IMG/VR virus record: IMGVR_UViG_3300022752_000344
Coordinates: 1-25,902 of that record
Source of the DNA: a virus
Strand: one strand, 5' to 3'
DNA length: 25,902 nucleotides
This document shows, piece after piece, positions 9,286-17,559 of this stretch (its first letter is position 1; every line of letters begins with the position of its first letter). Under the pieces are notes generated by a model. That model was not told the DNA's origin. It ran no database searches and saw only the letters and a program-made list of their open reading frames with translations. The position numbers and the translations under genes were made by a program.

Positions 9286-9513
9286 ATGTCACCACAAGAA
9301 TGGGCTGGATTCGTTGCAACGATCATAGGAATCGTCGGCTCGGTGGGATTAGTTTTGAGGTGGATCTTGAAAAAATATGTGCAAGAAATAATGATGGAAC
9401 TAAAGCCAAACAGTGGATCTTCAATGAAAGATCAAGTAACACGGCTTGAGGATAAAGTCGATAAACTATACGACGCTATTTTGATTCATCTTGAAGATCA
9501 CGCTAATAAGTAA
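9286..9513 (+). CDS. Holin-like membrane protein, 75 aa
   Basis: One transmembrane helix (FVATIIGIVGSVGLVLRWIL, residues 9-28) is followed by a basic stretch (KKYV) and a C-terminal coiled coil (VTRLEDKVDKLYDAILIHLE). The linker ELKPNSGSSMKDQV is, as I recall, common in actinobacteriophage membrane proteins annotated as holins. It would sit in the host inner membrane. The endolysin is 13 kb away, so lysis genes are not clustered. A holin or a spanin-like accessory role is inferred. Confidence 0.72.
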   Translation: MSPQEWAGFVATIIGIVGSVGLVLRWILKKYVQEIMMELKPNSGSSMKDQVTRLEDKVDKLYDAILIHLEDHANK

Positions 9514-9661
9514 CTATATATTATATATATTATATTCTTTTACTATTTTCTCTCTTAATTAATTATTATACACACACTAATTATTGTTGTCAAGCAAATG
9601 CCCCCACTTTTTGAAAAAATTTACCTAATCGTTATAAACTTTTATTTATTGTCCTAAATAA
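9514..9661. other. AT-rich gene-free spacer
   Basis: About 150 bp, mostly A and T, with alternating TATA runs at 9516-9535 and no open reading frame with a ribosome binding site. Nothing else is identified before the RNA candidate. Confidence 0.6.
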
Positions 9662-9739
9662 TGTTAAAATGAACGTGCTGGCCCGTCAGGTTGCTCTCTA
9701 CCCACCCCCACTGCCCCTGACGGGTTCAGCCTTATTTTT
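9662..9739 (+). ncRNA. Candidate small hairpin RNA with its own promoter
   Basis: Extended -10 TGT-TAAAAT at 9662-9670 places the start at about 9677, exactly where the stem begins. GCTG (9677-9680) pairs with CAGC (9727-9730) and CCCGTCAGG (9682-9690) with CCTGACGGG (9716-9724). The 25-nt loop is rich in C (CCCACCCCCACTGCC). CTTATTTTTA follows, so the hairpin may end its own transcript. Alternatively it is only the terminator of the holin-like gene. It contrasts sharply in base composition with the flanking AT-rich DNA. Confidence 0.5.
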
Positions 9740-9740
9740 A

Positions 9741-9749
9741 TGATATAAT
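9741..9749 (+). promoter_or_regulatory. Extended -10 promoter of the first tail gene
   Basis: TGA-TATAAT with the ATG 8 nt downstream and no ribosome binding site, so leaderless or nearly so. Confidence 0.7.
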
Positions 9750-9757
9750 CAAACATT

Positions 9758-10168
9758 ATGACCGAAAAATCCTTTGTTGTTTCTGACACCTATAAATTCG
9801 GAGCGAATCCAGCCACTATTCAATGGAATGTTGTTCGTGGCGATACTGCTACGCTAAAGGTAGATTTTCTAGATGATGATGAAGTAACAAAATGGAATAT
9901 ATCTACTTGGGATTTTGAGGCTACTGCTTATGATGCAAGTGGCGATGTATTAGATGAATTGTCTGTTACGGCTACTACTGGATCGGTTACTATTACTGCC
10001 CCCGCCTCGTTGACTGAAAAGTGGGGAACAGCCTATAAAACCGTTGTAGCAGAACTACCTTTTGATTTAACAGCACACATTCCAGTATCTGGTGAAGACA
10101 CATCTTGGACTCCAGTTATTGGTACAATTAGAGTATTGGGAGATGTAACTCCAGGAGGATCGTTATGA
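9758..10168 (+). CDS. BppU-like baseplate/tail Ig-like protein, 136 aa
   Basis: ATIQWNVVRGDTATLKVDFL, followed by WDFEATAYDASGDV. The WxVxRGDTxxxxVxxxDDD…W pattern matches the N-terminal beta-sandwich of phage baseplate upper proteins (BppU type). Relatives in this window are at 10260-10610 and 23604-24002. It is probably a structural adaptor between baseplate and fibres. It is the first gene of a four-gene translationally coupled run. Confidence 0.72.
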   Translation: MTEKSFVVSDTYKFGANPATIQWNVVRGDTATLKVDFLDDDEVTKWNISTWDFEATAYDASGDVLDELSVTATTGSVTITAPASLTEKWGTAYKTVVAELPFDLTAHIPVSGEDTSWTPVIGTIRVLGDVTPGGSL

Positions 10169-10260
10169 CTTTGCCTACCGTCGTAAAAATCAGTGATACA
10201 CGTACTGACATTCCGCCTGTTATTAAAGTAGACGGAAAGATTTATAAGGTGTCACGCTAA
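10165..10260 (+). CDS. Micropeptide between two baseplate-like genes, 31 aa
   Basis: MTLPTVVKISDTRTDIPPVI followed by KVDGKIYKVSR. The start overlaps the previous stop (ATGA) with GGAGG upstream, and the stop overlaps the next ATG (TAATG). This double coupling supports translation. VDGKIYKV looks like a beta-hairpin that could complete a neighbouring fold. Role unknown. Confidence 0.72.
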   Translation: MTLPTVVKISDTRTDIPPVIKVDGKIYKVSR

Positions 10261-10610
10261 TGGCATTTCCAGCAACATATAATTTTAGTTACTATCGTGG
10301 CGATACAAATGAATTTGTAATTCGTCCAAAAAATTCTGACGGATCTGCTTTTGACCTTGCTGGTTATGATGCAGATTTCTTTATTGCTACTGCTCGTGGT
10401 GCTGCGACAAGCGTTGTTCAGTATGAAGCACAGGCAGTAGTAGATTCAACAAATGATTTAGTTACATGCACGATTTTGCCAGGTGTTGGATCACAACTTG
10501 CACCAGGAACTTATGTTTATGACGTACAGGTTGATTCTGGTGCTTCGCTTGTCTATACTCTGCTAACTGGTACGATTACTGTAACAGAGCAGGTTTCGGG
10601 TGCTGTCTAA
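10260..10610 (+). CDS. BppU-like baseplate/tail Ig-like protein, 116 aa
   Basis: ATYNFSYYRGDTNEFVIRPK, then FDLAGYDADFFIATARG and a C-terminal TLLTGTITVTEQV. It has the same YRGDT start and beta-sandwich layout as the 136-aa gene, consistent with a duplicated baseplate or fibre-anchoring domain. TAATG junctions on both sides tie it to its neighbours. Confidence 0.72.
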   Translation: MAFPATYNFSYYRGDTNEFVIRPKNSDGSAFDLAGYDADFFIATARGAATSVVQYEAQAVVDSTNDLVTCTILPGVGSQLAPGTYVYDVQVDSGASLVYTLLTGTITVTEQVSGAV

Positions 10611-11176
10611 TGCCAGAGGTTTTGTTATCTAATGATGATATTACGGTTTTAGGTCCACCATCAACAATTGAATTGCTTGTAGATATTGGTCCACAAGGAA
10701 TTCGTGGTAGTCAAGTATTTGTTGGTACTGGAAATCCCAATAGTGTTGAAATTGGTCAAACTCCAGAACTTAATGATTTATATATAAATACATCTCCAGG
10801 TGCAAACTATGGATATTTATATCAGTATGTTTCAGAACCAGGTGGAGATACCTGGATTGAAGTATTAAAAATGAATCCTACTATTTTTAGCAAAAATTAT
10901 TCTGTTACATTTACAAGCGGTACTGCAGAAGTAATTATTCCTATTTCTGACATTACAAGTGCAGAAACAGCCTTTGTAGCCGATAACTTTAGCATTCAGT
11001 ACAGCATTGCCCATGATAGCCCAGTAGCCTCTGCAATGACCCTTGTAAGCATTTCTGGAGATGATCTAGTAGTAGATCTAGAAGCAGTTGAATATGTAAG
11101 TAGCGCTTGGTCTAATTTGGCTGAGGAAGTAGTTGTCCACTTTTTTATTACTATAGTCGAAGCAGGCGAATCGTAA
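10610..11176 (+). CDS. Tail fibre protein with short collagen-like turn, 188 aa
   Basis: IELLVDIGPQGIRGSQVFVG, then GNPNSVEIGQTPELNDLYIN and PGANYGYLYQYVSEPGGDTW. GPQGIRG is a short collagen-like motif often found at fibre necks. The G-x-PELNDLYIN…GYLYQY segment is, as I recall, common in tail proteins of marine phages. The C-terminal half is beta-rich. Likely a fibre base or connector. Confidence 0.7.
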   Translation: MPEVLLSNDDITVLGPPSTIELLVDIGPQGIRGSQVFVGTGNPNSVEIGQTPELNDLYINTSPGANYGYLYQYVSEPGGDTWIEVLKMNPTIFSKNYSVTFTSGTAEVIIPISDITSAETAFVADNFSIQYSIAHDSPVASAMTLVSISGDDLVVDLEAVEYVSSAWSNLAEEVVVHFFITIVEAGES

Positions 11177-11181
11177 GAATG

Positions 11182-11190
11182 TGGTATAAT
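11182..11190 (+). promoter_or_regulatory. Extended -10 promoter
   Basis: TGG-TATAAT upstream of the 404-aa fibre gene, followed by a GAGAGGTGAT ribosome binding site. Confidence 0.65.
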
Positions 11191-11207
11191 TTTCGAGAGG
11201 TGATCCT

Positions 11208-12422
11208 ATGGCAGTAGAAAGTATTGGCACGATATATAGTGTTAATATCCCAGGCTTAACAGATTCAGCAGATATCCAGAATGCGTTTAAAGCATATCAC
11301 TATGGAGCGTATACTTCTATTGCAACTACCGCTGGAATTGGTTCTGGTGGTATCGCTTACTGGCTAAAAGGAATTGAAGACGATATTGCATTGCTAGAAG
11401 CACGTCCATCATCAGGTGGAGATGCAACATCAAGTGCTCCAGTTGCTGGAGACTTTACACCATCAGGAATTCCAGATGGATATATTTGGGTTGATCTTGA
11501 TGGATCAATGACAAGTTCTGTTATTGGCGCTACTGCAATTTATAACAATAACGCACCTACATCAGGTTTAACATCAGGAATTATTTGGGTAGATAAAGAT
11601 TCATCTACTTCTACAACTGGAAATCCTTTTATTCCACAAGCAATTATTGCAGCAAAAGGAGATTTACTAGCGGGTAGTGCAAACGATACCGTAGTAGTTT
11701 TAACAGTTGGAAGTAATGGACAATATTTACGAGCAGATTCAAGTACAACAAGTGGACTTGCTTGGGGAGATCCAGGAGATTTAACTGCAGTATCTGCTGG
11801 TACTGGTATTACTGTTACAAATGGTACTGGTCCAATACCGTCAGTTGCTGTAGATACAACTCTTGTTGCAACAACTAGCAACACAATGACTCTTACAAAC
11901 AAAACTTTAATTGCTCCAACAATTCAAGGAGCATCTGTAACTGGTGGTACCTTTATAGGTGCAGCAATTACAAGCAGCACAACTTTTGCAGGTACATCAA
12001 CAGTAGAAACAATTGCATATCCAATTCTTATATCTCCAGAAGAACGTCTAAATGTTTCTGCTAGTACATCTACTGGTACGATTAATATTGATCTTGCTAC
12101 CGCTGGAACTTGGTATTATACAAATAACTCAGCAGCAAATCATACTTTAAATTTCCGTCACAGTTCTAATACATCACTTACAAGTATTTTGGCTACAAAT
12201 GATTCTATTACTGCTGTTTGGATGAATACAAATGGATCTACTGCTTATTATCCAAACGTAATTACAGTAGATGGCGCTACAAGCGGAGTAAGCGTAAAGT
12301 GGCAGGGTGGTACTGCACCAACGGCGGGGAATGCATCAAGCATCGACGCATATGTATTTAACATCATTAAAACAGCAGCCACTTCTTACACAGTTCTAGC
12401 ATCCCAGACTAAATTTGCGTGA
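11208..12422 (+). CDS. Tail fibre protein, 404 aa
   Basis: The N-terminus (MAVESIGTIYSVNIPGL, helical to about residue 70) probably binds the virion. The middle has fibre-type repeats (SAGTGITVTNGTGPIPSVAV, TTSNTMTLTNKTLIAPTI). The C-terminal 130 residues end KWQGGTAPTAGNASSIDAY … LASQTKFA and are shared with the 339-aa fibre at 14427-15446. I recall this C-terminal domain from other aquatic phages. A trimeric fibre with a receptor-binding or trimerisation tip is likely. Confidence 0.78.
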   Translation: MAVESIGTIYSVNIPGLTDSADIQNAFKAYHYGAYTSIATTAGIGSGGIAYWLKGIEDDIALLEARPSSGGDATSSAPVAGDFTPSGIPDGYIWVDLDGSMTSSVIGATAIYNNNAPTSGLTSGIIWVDKDSSTSTTGNPFIPQAIIAAKGDLLAGSANDTVVVLTVGSNGQYLRADSSTTSGLAWGDPGDLTAVSAGTGITVTNGTGPIPSVAVDTTLVATTSNTMTLTNKTLIAPTIQGASVTGGTFIGAAITSSTTFAGTSTVETIAYPILISPEERLNVSASTSTGTINIDLATAGTWYYTNNSAANHTLNFRHSSNTSLTSILATNDSITAVWMNTNGSTAYYPNVITVDGATSGVSVKWQGGTAPTAGNASSIDAYVFNIIKTAATSYTVLASQTKFA

Positions 12423-12431
12423 GGATAACCT

Positions 12432-13010
12432 ATGAGTCCAGTATTAGATTCAATAGGTAGTGTTAAAGGATTTGGATGGGGAAGTTTTAGTTTATCCACA
12501 TCTTTTGAATCTATTGCTACAGCATATCCAGATACTAATCAAAGTGTTACATTTAGTTCTATACCACAAACATTTACACATTTACAACTAAGATGTAGTG
12601 TTAAAGGAAATGATCAAGGAACCATAGATACATGGTTTTTGCGTTTCAATGGTCTTGCCCCATCTGGAGGATATGCAACAAACTTTTTAAGAGGCGATAG
12701 TGCTTCTATAACATCATTTACTGGTGGAGATAATTATATGAATTTAGGGAATCCAGGAGGACAGGGTAATAACTTTAATGTATTTGGGGCGTTTGTAATT
12801 GACATTTTAGACTACACTAATACAAACAAATATAAAACTATAAAAAACTTTGGTGGTTTTGAAACTAATACTATAGGAAGATCATTTTTAACAAGCGGAC
12901 TTTTAACAACAACAACAAATGCAATAACACAAATAGATCTCAGTGGACTTGCTGGTGGATTTGTAGACCGCACTAAAATTGCCTTATATGGAATAAAGGC
13001 GGTAGCATAA
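12432..13010 (+). CDS. Beta-sandwich virion protein, 192 aa (family of three)
   Basis: SVTFSSIPQTFTHLQLRCSV at the N-terminal side and DRTKIALYGIKAVA at the end. The SIPQT(Y/F)T-x-L block and terminal LYGI are shared with the next two genes. A jelly-roll carbohydrate-binding or decoration role is plausible but not shown. It starts with SPVLDSIGSVKGFGWGSF, similar in tone to the N-termini of the Gly-rich proteins. Confidence 0.7.
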   Translation: MSPVLDSIGSVKGFGWGSFSLSTSFESIATAYPDTNQSVTFSSIPQTFTHLQLRCSVKGNDQGTIDTWFLRFNGLAPSGGYATNFLRGDSASITSFTGGDNYMNLGNPGGQGNNFNVFGAFVIDILDYTNTNKYKTIKNFGGFETNTIGRSFLTSGLLTTTTNAITQIDLSGLAGGFVDRTKIALYGIKAVA

Positions 13011-13537
13011 TGCCAGCAGGTAAAACATATGAACCTATTGCAACATCAACTATTACAGGAAGCACTGTTTCAAGCGTTACCTTTAGTTCTATACCTCAAA
13101 CCTACACTGACTTAGTTGTAGTTATTCAGGCCAGAGGAACTTTTGCTCAAGACGGTATTGACATTACGTTTATATATAATGGAGATACTGGTAATAGCAA
13201 CTATTCTTGGAATTGGATTATAGGAAATGGATCATCCGCTTCTGCAGGAAGACTAAGTAATTATGGAATCGGTTATTTCTCTGTTATTCCTGCAGGAAAC
13301 AATACTGCAGGTGTGTTTTCATCAAATTTTCATCATATTATGAATTATTCTGCTACAGACTCATTTAAAACAACCTTGAATAGAGTAGCATCACCAACTA
13401 ATTCCGCTGGACTAAGTGTTGGGTTATGGAGAAGTACAGCGGCAATTACTAGTGTTCAATTGCAAATTAGCAATGGTGCCCAAGAGTTCTATTCAGTTGG
13501 ATCAACACTTACTCTATATGGAATTGCGTGTGCATAA
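13010..13537 (+). CDS. Beta-sandwich virion protein, 175 aa (family of three)
   Basis: SVTFSSIPQTYTDLVVVIQA and a C-terminus ending YGIACA. TAATG coupling with the previous gene. It is about 30-40% similar by eye to the 180-aa gene. Likely lectin-like tail or capsid surface protein (inference). Confidence 0.7.
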   Translation: MPAGKTYEPIATSTITGSTVSSVTFSSIPQTYTDLVVVIQARGTFAQDGIDITFIYNGDTGNSNYSWNWIIGNGSSASAGRLSNYGIGYFSVIPAGNNTAGVFSSNFHHIMNYSATDSFKTTLNRVASPTNSAGLSVGLWRSTAAITSVQLQISNGAQEFYSVGSTLTLYGIACA

Positions 13538-13546
13538 GGAGATAAT

Positions 13547-14089
13547 ATGCCAAATACGTTTACTTTTATAGCGTCAAGTACAGTTGGTAGTGGAGGAGCC
13601 TCAACTATAGAGTTTACTTCTATACCTCAGACTTATACCGATTTATTAGTAATGCTTTCTACAAGAACTAATAGAAATGATGGAGATTACGACAATATAA
13701 AAATAACATTTAATAATTCTACAAGTGGCTTTTCTGCAAGAACTTTAGGTACTGTTCTAAATAATGTTTTTTCAGGTCAAAATCTTGGACAATCAAATGC
13801 TATTTATACTTTGCAATATGGATCTACTGCAACATTGCCAGCAAATATTTTTGCAAATGGTTGTTTCTATATTCCTAATTATACAAGTTCAAACAATAAG
13901 TCCATAATTTCTGATATGGGCTATCCAAACTCTAAAGGATCTGCTCCAAATAATGATTGGCTTCTTACAATGGGCGCTGGTTTATGGTCAAATACATCTG
14001 CAATTACATCTATTCTTTTGGATCCAGAGTATGGATCATCATTTGTTCAACACTCTACTGCCTACCTTTATGGAATTAAGAAAAATTAA
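13547..14089 (+). CDS. Beta-sandwich virion protein, 180 aa (family of three)
   Basis: STIEFTSIPQTYTDLLVMLS followed by a Gly/Asn/Ser-rich middle and VQHSTAYLYGIKKN at the end. It is the third tandem paralogue. An AAGGAGATAAT ribosome binding site sets the start. Confidence 0.7.
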   Translation: MPNTFTFIASSTVGSGGASTIEFTSIPQTYTDLLVMLSTRTNRNDGDYDNIKITFNNSTSGFSARTLGTVLNNVFSGQNLGQSNAIYTLQYGSTATLPANIFANGCFYIPNYTSSNNKSIISDMGYPNSKGSAPNNDWLLTMGAGLWSNTSAITSILLDPEYGSSFVQHSTAYLYGIKKN

Positions 14090-14141
14090 GGAAAATAGTG
14101 TTAACTAAATTAATATTAAATAAAAAACAAAGGAGGAAATA

Positions 14142-14375
14142 ATGTCAGAAACATTAACTAAGATCGTAGTTAATTGTGAAACGGGAGAGCAGCAGGTTCT
14201 TCCACTTACCGCCGAAGAAATCGCACAGCGTGAGGCAGACGCAGCAGCATTTGCTGTAGCAGAAGCAAACCGTATTGCAGCGGAAGAGGCAGCAGCAGCA
14301 GCCAAAGCCAGCGGTATAGCAAAACTATTAGCCCTTGGCCTAACTGAAGAAGAAGCCAACGCACTAGTAAAATAG
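14142..14375 (+). CDS. Ala-rich helical tail-associated protein, 77 aa
   Basis: TKIVVNCETGEQQVLPLTAE begins it, followed by a long helix (EEIAQREADAAAFAVAEANR, then an Ala-rich stretch) and GLTEEEANALVK. I recall similar VVNxETGxxxxxPLTAEE proteins in tail-fibre clusters, where they resemble XkdW-type or assembly-chaperone domains. It probably helps fibre assembly or is a small tail component. It has a strong AAAGGAGG ribosome binding site. Confidence 0.72.
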   Translation: MSETLTKIVVNCETGEQQVLPLTAEEIAQREADAAAFAVAEANRIAAEEAAAAAKASGIAKLLALGLTEEEANALVK

Positions 14376-14399
14376 CCAGGGTATTCAAACCAGAATATC

Positions 14400-14408
14400 T
14401 GCTATAAT
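14400..14408 (+). promoter_or_regulatory. Extended -10 promoter
   Basis: TGC-TATAAT. The predicted start falls on the AAGGAG ribosome binding site itself, giving a very short leader before the 339-aa fibre gene. Confidence 0.7.
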
Positions 14409-14426
14409 AAACCATAAGGAGACACT

Positions 14427-15446
14427 ATGCCCACAACATTTAACTATTCAGGCAAACCAGCCTTTATGTACGATCAGGAAACTGACGTATGGTTACAATT
14501 GGGCGGTGCTATTGATACCTCGGCAGGTTATACATGGACAGGTGTTCATGCATTTTCTAGCGATGCTAGTTTTGCAGATTCTCTGACTTCAAGAGAAGGT
14601 ATTAATAACTTTTTAAATCCCGCTGCACGTGACGCAGCAATTACATCTCCTGTTCATGGAACAGTAGCATTTTTGCGTCAAGATGCTGGCGGTAGCACAA
14701 TTAATCAATGGCAATATTACAATGGATCTTCATGGGTTGCTAATGATGGTGATATTTCTGGAGTCACAGCAGGCACAGGTTTAAGCGGAGGCGGAACCGC
14801 TGGCAGCGTAACTTTGTCGGTAGATACAACATTCGTTGCTACCACAAGTAATACAATGACAATGAGTAATAAGACTCTTACTGCTCCCACTCTACAAAAT
14901 CCATCAGTCACAAGCGGAACGTTTGTAGCACCTACTTTACAGAATCCATCAGTTACAAGCGGTACTTTTATTGCAGGTACTTTTACATCTGCCCCCGCAA
15001 TTAATAGACCAACAATTACTGGTACAACACAAATTGCACAAATTCTTGAATCTGCTGCAGTAACTTCTTATTCTGCAACAGGAACTGTAACATATGATGT
15101 TCTTGATTTAGGTGCAGTTGCTTATTATACTTCCAGCGCAAGTTCTAACTGGACTCTAAATTTGCGTGGTAGTTCAACAACATCTCTTGTTAACTTAATG
15201 ACAACAGGACAATCACTTACTATTGCAATGCTCGTAACAAATGGAGCAACAGCATTTTATCAAACCGCTATGCAAATCGACGGTACTGCAGTAACATCTG
15301 TAACAAAATGGCAAGGCGGTACTGCACCAAGTTCTGGTAATGCATCAAGCGTAGATATTTATTCAATCACAGCAGTTAAGGTCGCAAATACTTCGACGGT
15401 AGCATCAGCATTCACAGTATTCGCAGCACAAACTAAATTCGCATAA
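14427..15446 (+). CDS. Tail fibre protein, 339 aa
   Basis: The N-terminus MPTTFNYSGKPAFMYDQETD followed by VWLQLGG is an anchoring type also seen at 17952. A two-copy 15-residue repeat (PTLQNPSVTSGTFVA and its variant) occupies about residues 154-183. The C-terminal 120 residues (from about YDVLDLGAVAYYTS to FAAQTKFA) match those of the 404-aa fibre. It is a probable trimeric fibre built from the same parts. Confidence 0.78.
   Translation: MPTTFNYSGKPAFMYDQETDVWLQLGGAIDTSAGYTWTGVHAFSSDASFADSLTSREGINNFLNPAARDAAITSPVHGTVAFLRQDAGGSTINQWQYYNGSSWVANDGDISGVTAGTGLSGGGTAGSVTLSVDTTFVATTSNTMTMSNKTLTAPTLQNPSVTSGTFVAPTLQNPSVTSGTFIAGTFTSAPAINRPTITGTTQIAQILESAAVTSYSATGTVTYDVLDLGAVAYYTSSASSNWTLNLRGSSTTSLVNLMTTGQSLTIAMLVTNGATAFYQTAMQIDGTAVTSVTKWQGGTAPSSGNASSVDIYSITAVKVANTSTVASAFTVFAAQTKFA
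14886..14975 (+). repeat. 45-bp tandem repeat, two copies, in a fibre gene
   Basis: Units 14886-14930 and 14931-14975 encode PTLQNPSVTSGTFVA and PTLQNPSVTSGTFIA. Several third positions differ, so it is an older duplication kept by selection on protein rather than a recent slippage. Confidence 0.8.
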
Positions 15447-15458
15447 GGGGTAGGTTAA

Positions 15459-17300
15459 ATGCCAATACTTGGATCTCGTGGTGGAGGATCGGCTAGAGGG
15501 TTTGGTCGGTTTGGCGCTGCTCCTTCTATATTGGTTCAATATTTAATTGTTGCTGGAGGTGGCGGAGGTGGCCCAGTAACATATGGTAACGGCACTGGTG
15601 GCGGTGGTGGTGCTGGCGGATACAGATCTTCTATTTCTGGAGAATCTTCTGGAGGAGGATCATCTGCAGAAACTAGTGCATCATTAAATCCTACAACAAC
15701 TTATACAATAACTATTGGTGCTGGTGGTGCTGGAAATAATTTTGGTGGCTCTACAGTTTCTAATGGAACTGATTCTTCTATATCTGGTTCTGGCTTAACT
15801 ACTATTTCTTCTACAGGTGGAGGAAAAGGTGGTGGAGGTGCAAACACTGGTGATGCACCAGGAACTGGTGGTTCTGGTGGTGGTGCTGGAGGTACTGGAA
15901 GTACAACTGGTGCTAGTCCAATAAGTAATCAAGGATATGCTGGTGGAACTGCTGCTGCTGGCGGTGGCGGTGGAGGTGGCGGAGCAGGAGGTGTGGGAGG
16001 AAATGCTCCATCAGACAAAGGTGGTCGTGGTGGTGCTGGATTAACCACATCAGTACTTGGTTATCAAGTATTTCTTGCAGGTGGAGGTGGAGCAGGAACA
16101 CCTTCAAGTACAACTACAATGGGTCTTGGATACCAAGGAGGTCACGCTTTAGGAGGAAATTCCAATTGGCCTTATCAAAATTGGCAATATGGTGCTGCTG
16201 AAGGAGGAAAAGCAGGAGAAATAAATGGAGGAACTGGAATTGCTAATACTGGCGGCGGTGGAGGAGGAGCACTTGGAGCAGGTGGTCCAGGTGGTTCAGG
16301 AAGAATTATCTTAAGATATGCAATACCACAAAAATTTACTGGTGGTTCGATTAAAAATGATGGAACATATATTATTCATGACTTTACATCTTCAGGAAAT
16401 TTAACACCAACAACTGTGCCAGCAGCAAAAGCAACTGGTGGAAATATTACATATGATGGTACCTATACAATTCATACTTTTACATCTTCAGGAACTTTTA
16501 CACCTAGCCAAAGTCTTAGTGTTGATTATCTAGTAGTTGCAGGTGGAGGTGGAGGCGGTTGTTGGAATGGCGGTGGTGGAGGTGCAGGCGGAGTAAAAAA
16601 GGGTTCAGCATTTTCTGTAACAGCACAAGCATATTCAATTACTATAGGTGCTGGTGGAAATGGATCAGGAACTGCTAGTAGTAAAGGAACTAATGGCACC
16701 AATTCAGTTTTTTCAACAGTAACTGCTACTGGTGGTGGTGGCGGCGGTTCTGACACTAGCGCTGCTGGTGCAAATGGAGGCTCAGGTGGTGGAGGATCAG
16801 TTCCAGGAAATGCTGCTGGTGGAACAGGAAATTCTGGAGAAGGAAATAACGGCGGTGCTGGTGGAGTTCAATCAATTTATCAAAGTGGAGAATGGCCTAC
16901 TATAGCAACTGGAGGCGGCGGTGGCGGAGCAGAGGGAACTGGATATGCTGGAAGTCTTGCCTACTATTCCAATGGAGGGTCTGGTGGATCAGCAACAACA
17001 TCCAATATAAGTGGAACAACAGTTTATTATGGCGGTGGTGGCGGTGGAGGTGCACAATTAAGAATTCCACCAGCAGGAACTCAAACTGCCGTTAGAGGTG
17101 GATTACCTGGAGCAAGTAATAGTCAAGTAACTAGTGGTGGTGGTGGTTTTGGAGGAAGCGGAACTGACGGTATGGCAGGAACTGTAAATACAGGCGGTGG
17201 CGGTGGTGGCTCTGGATACGGTAATGTTAACGGTGCAGATGGTCCAAATACTGGAGGCGCTGGTGGATCAGGTATAGTTATTATCAGATATACAGCATAA
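15459..17300 (+). CDS. Glycine-rich tail adhesin with two polyglycine modules, 613 aa
   Basis: Each module opens with YL(I/V)VAGGGGGG, alternates Gly runs with TITIGAGGAG and S-x-x-GGGGGG segments, and closes with GGSGR/IVIxRY. Module 1 spans about residues 27-286 and module 2 about 355-611. Between them are two linkers of the type GGxITYDGTYTIHTFTSSGT. Polyglycine II-type sandwiches of this kind form the receptor-binding tips of T-even/S16 gp38 adhesins (established for gp38); the same role is inferred here. Confidence 0.78.
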   Translation: MPILGSRGGGSARGFGRFGAAPSILVQYLIVAGGGGGGPVTYGNGTGGGGGAGGYRSSISGESSGGGSSAETSASLNPTTTYTITIGAGGAGNNFGGSTVSNGTDSSISGSGLTTISSTGGGKGGGGANTGDAPGTGGSGGGAGGTGSTTGASPISNQGYAGGTAAAGGGGGGGGAGGVGGNAPSDKGGRGGAGLTTSVLGYQVFLAGGGGAGTPSSTTTMGLGYQGGHALGGNSNWPYQNWQYGAAEGGKAGEINGGTGIANTGGGGGGALGAGGPGGSGRIILRYAIPQKFTGGSIKNDGTYIIHDFTSSGNLTPTTVPAAKATGGNITYDGTYTIHTFTSSGTFTPSQSLSVDYLVVAGGGGGGCWNGGGGGAGGVKKGSAFSVTAQAYSITIGAGGNGSGTASSKGTNGTNSVFSTVTATGGGGGGSDTSAAGANGGSGGGGSVPGNAAGGTGNSGEGNNGGAGGVQSIYQSGEWPTIATGGGGGGAEGTGYAGSLAYYSNGGSGGSATTSNISGTTVYYGGGGGGGAQLRIPPAGTQTAVRGGLPGASNSQVTSGGGGFGGSGTDGMAGTVNTGGGGGGSGYGNVNGADGPNTGGAGGSGIVIIRYTA

Positions 17301-17326
17301 TAAAATTAGAAATAAAACCTTAAACC

Positions 17327-17335
17327 TGCTATAAT
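17327..17335 (+). promoter_or_regulatory. Extended -10 promoter
   Basis: TGC-TATAAT upstream of the 64-aa gene, with AAAGGAAAA as ribosome binding site. Confidence 0.65.
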
Positions 17336-17361
17336 AAGTACACAACTAACAAAGGAAAATA

Positions 17362-17556
17362 ATGTCAGATAAAGAAGAAAAGAAAGATACACTCGAAACA
17401 TATGCTTATACATATGAGGTTAATATGATTATTCAAGTACTCGCCGAAGATGAGAAAAAAGCAAAAGAACAACTTGATGCTCAGGGCGGGTATGTAACAT
17501 CAAGAGTAGTATCATTAAAAGATTCGGTAAAATTGTTTAACGGAAAAGGAGAATAA
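17362..17556 (+). CDS. Small hypothetical protein, 64 aa
   Basis: MSDKEEKKDTLETYAYTYEV followed by NMIIQVLAEDEKKAKEQLDA and a short C-terminus. Charged N-terminus, one strand-helix-strand unit. Function unknown. It is probably transcribed with the following 120-aa gene (3-bp gap). Confidence 0.72.
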   Translation: MSDKEEKKDTLETYAYTYEVNMIIQVLAEDEKKAKEQLDAQGGYVTSRVVSLKDSVKLFNGKGE

Positions 17557-17559
17557 CCA

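Noticed and set aside
11540-11902. Minus-strand 120-aa frame inside the 404-aa fibre gene, and similar ones at 24758-25780
   Set aside because: Low-complexity shadow frames of Thr/Ser-rich coding sequence, without promoters or ribosome binding sites.
12494-12503. DnaA box TTATCCACA inside the 192-aa tail gene
   Set aside because: A single box within coding sequence and without neighbouring boxes; consistent with chance.
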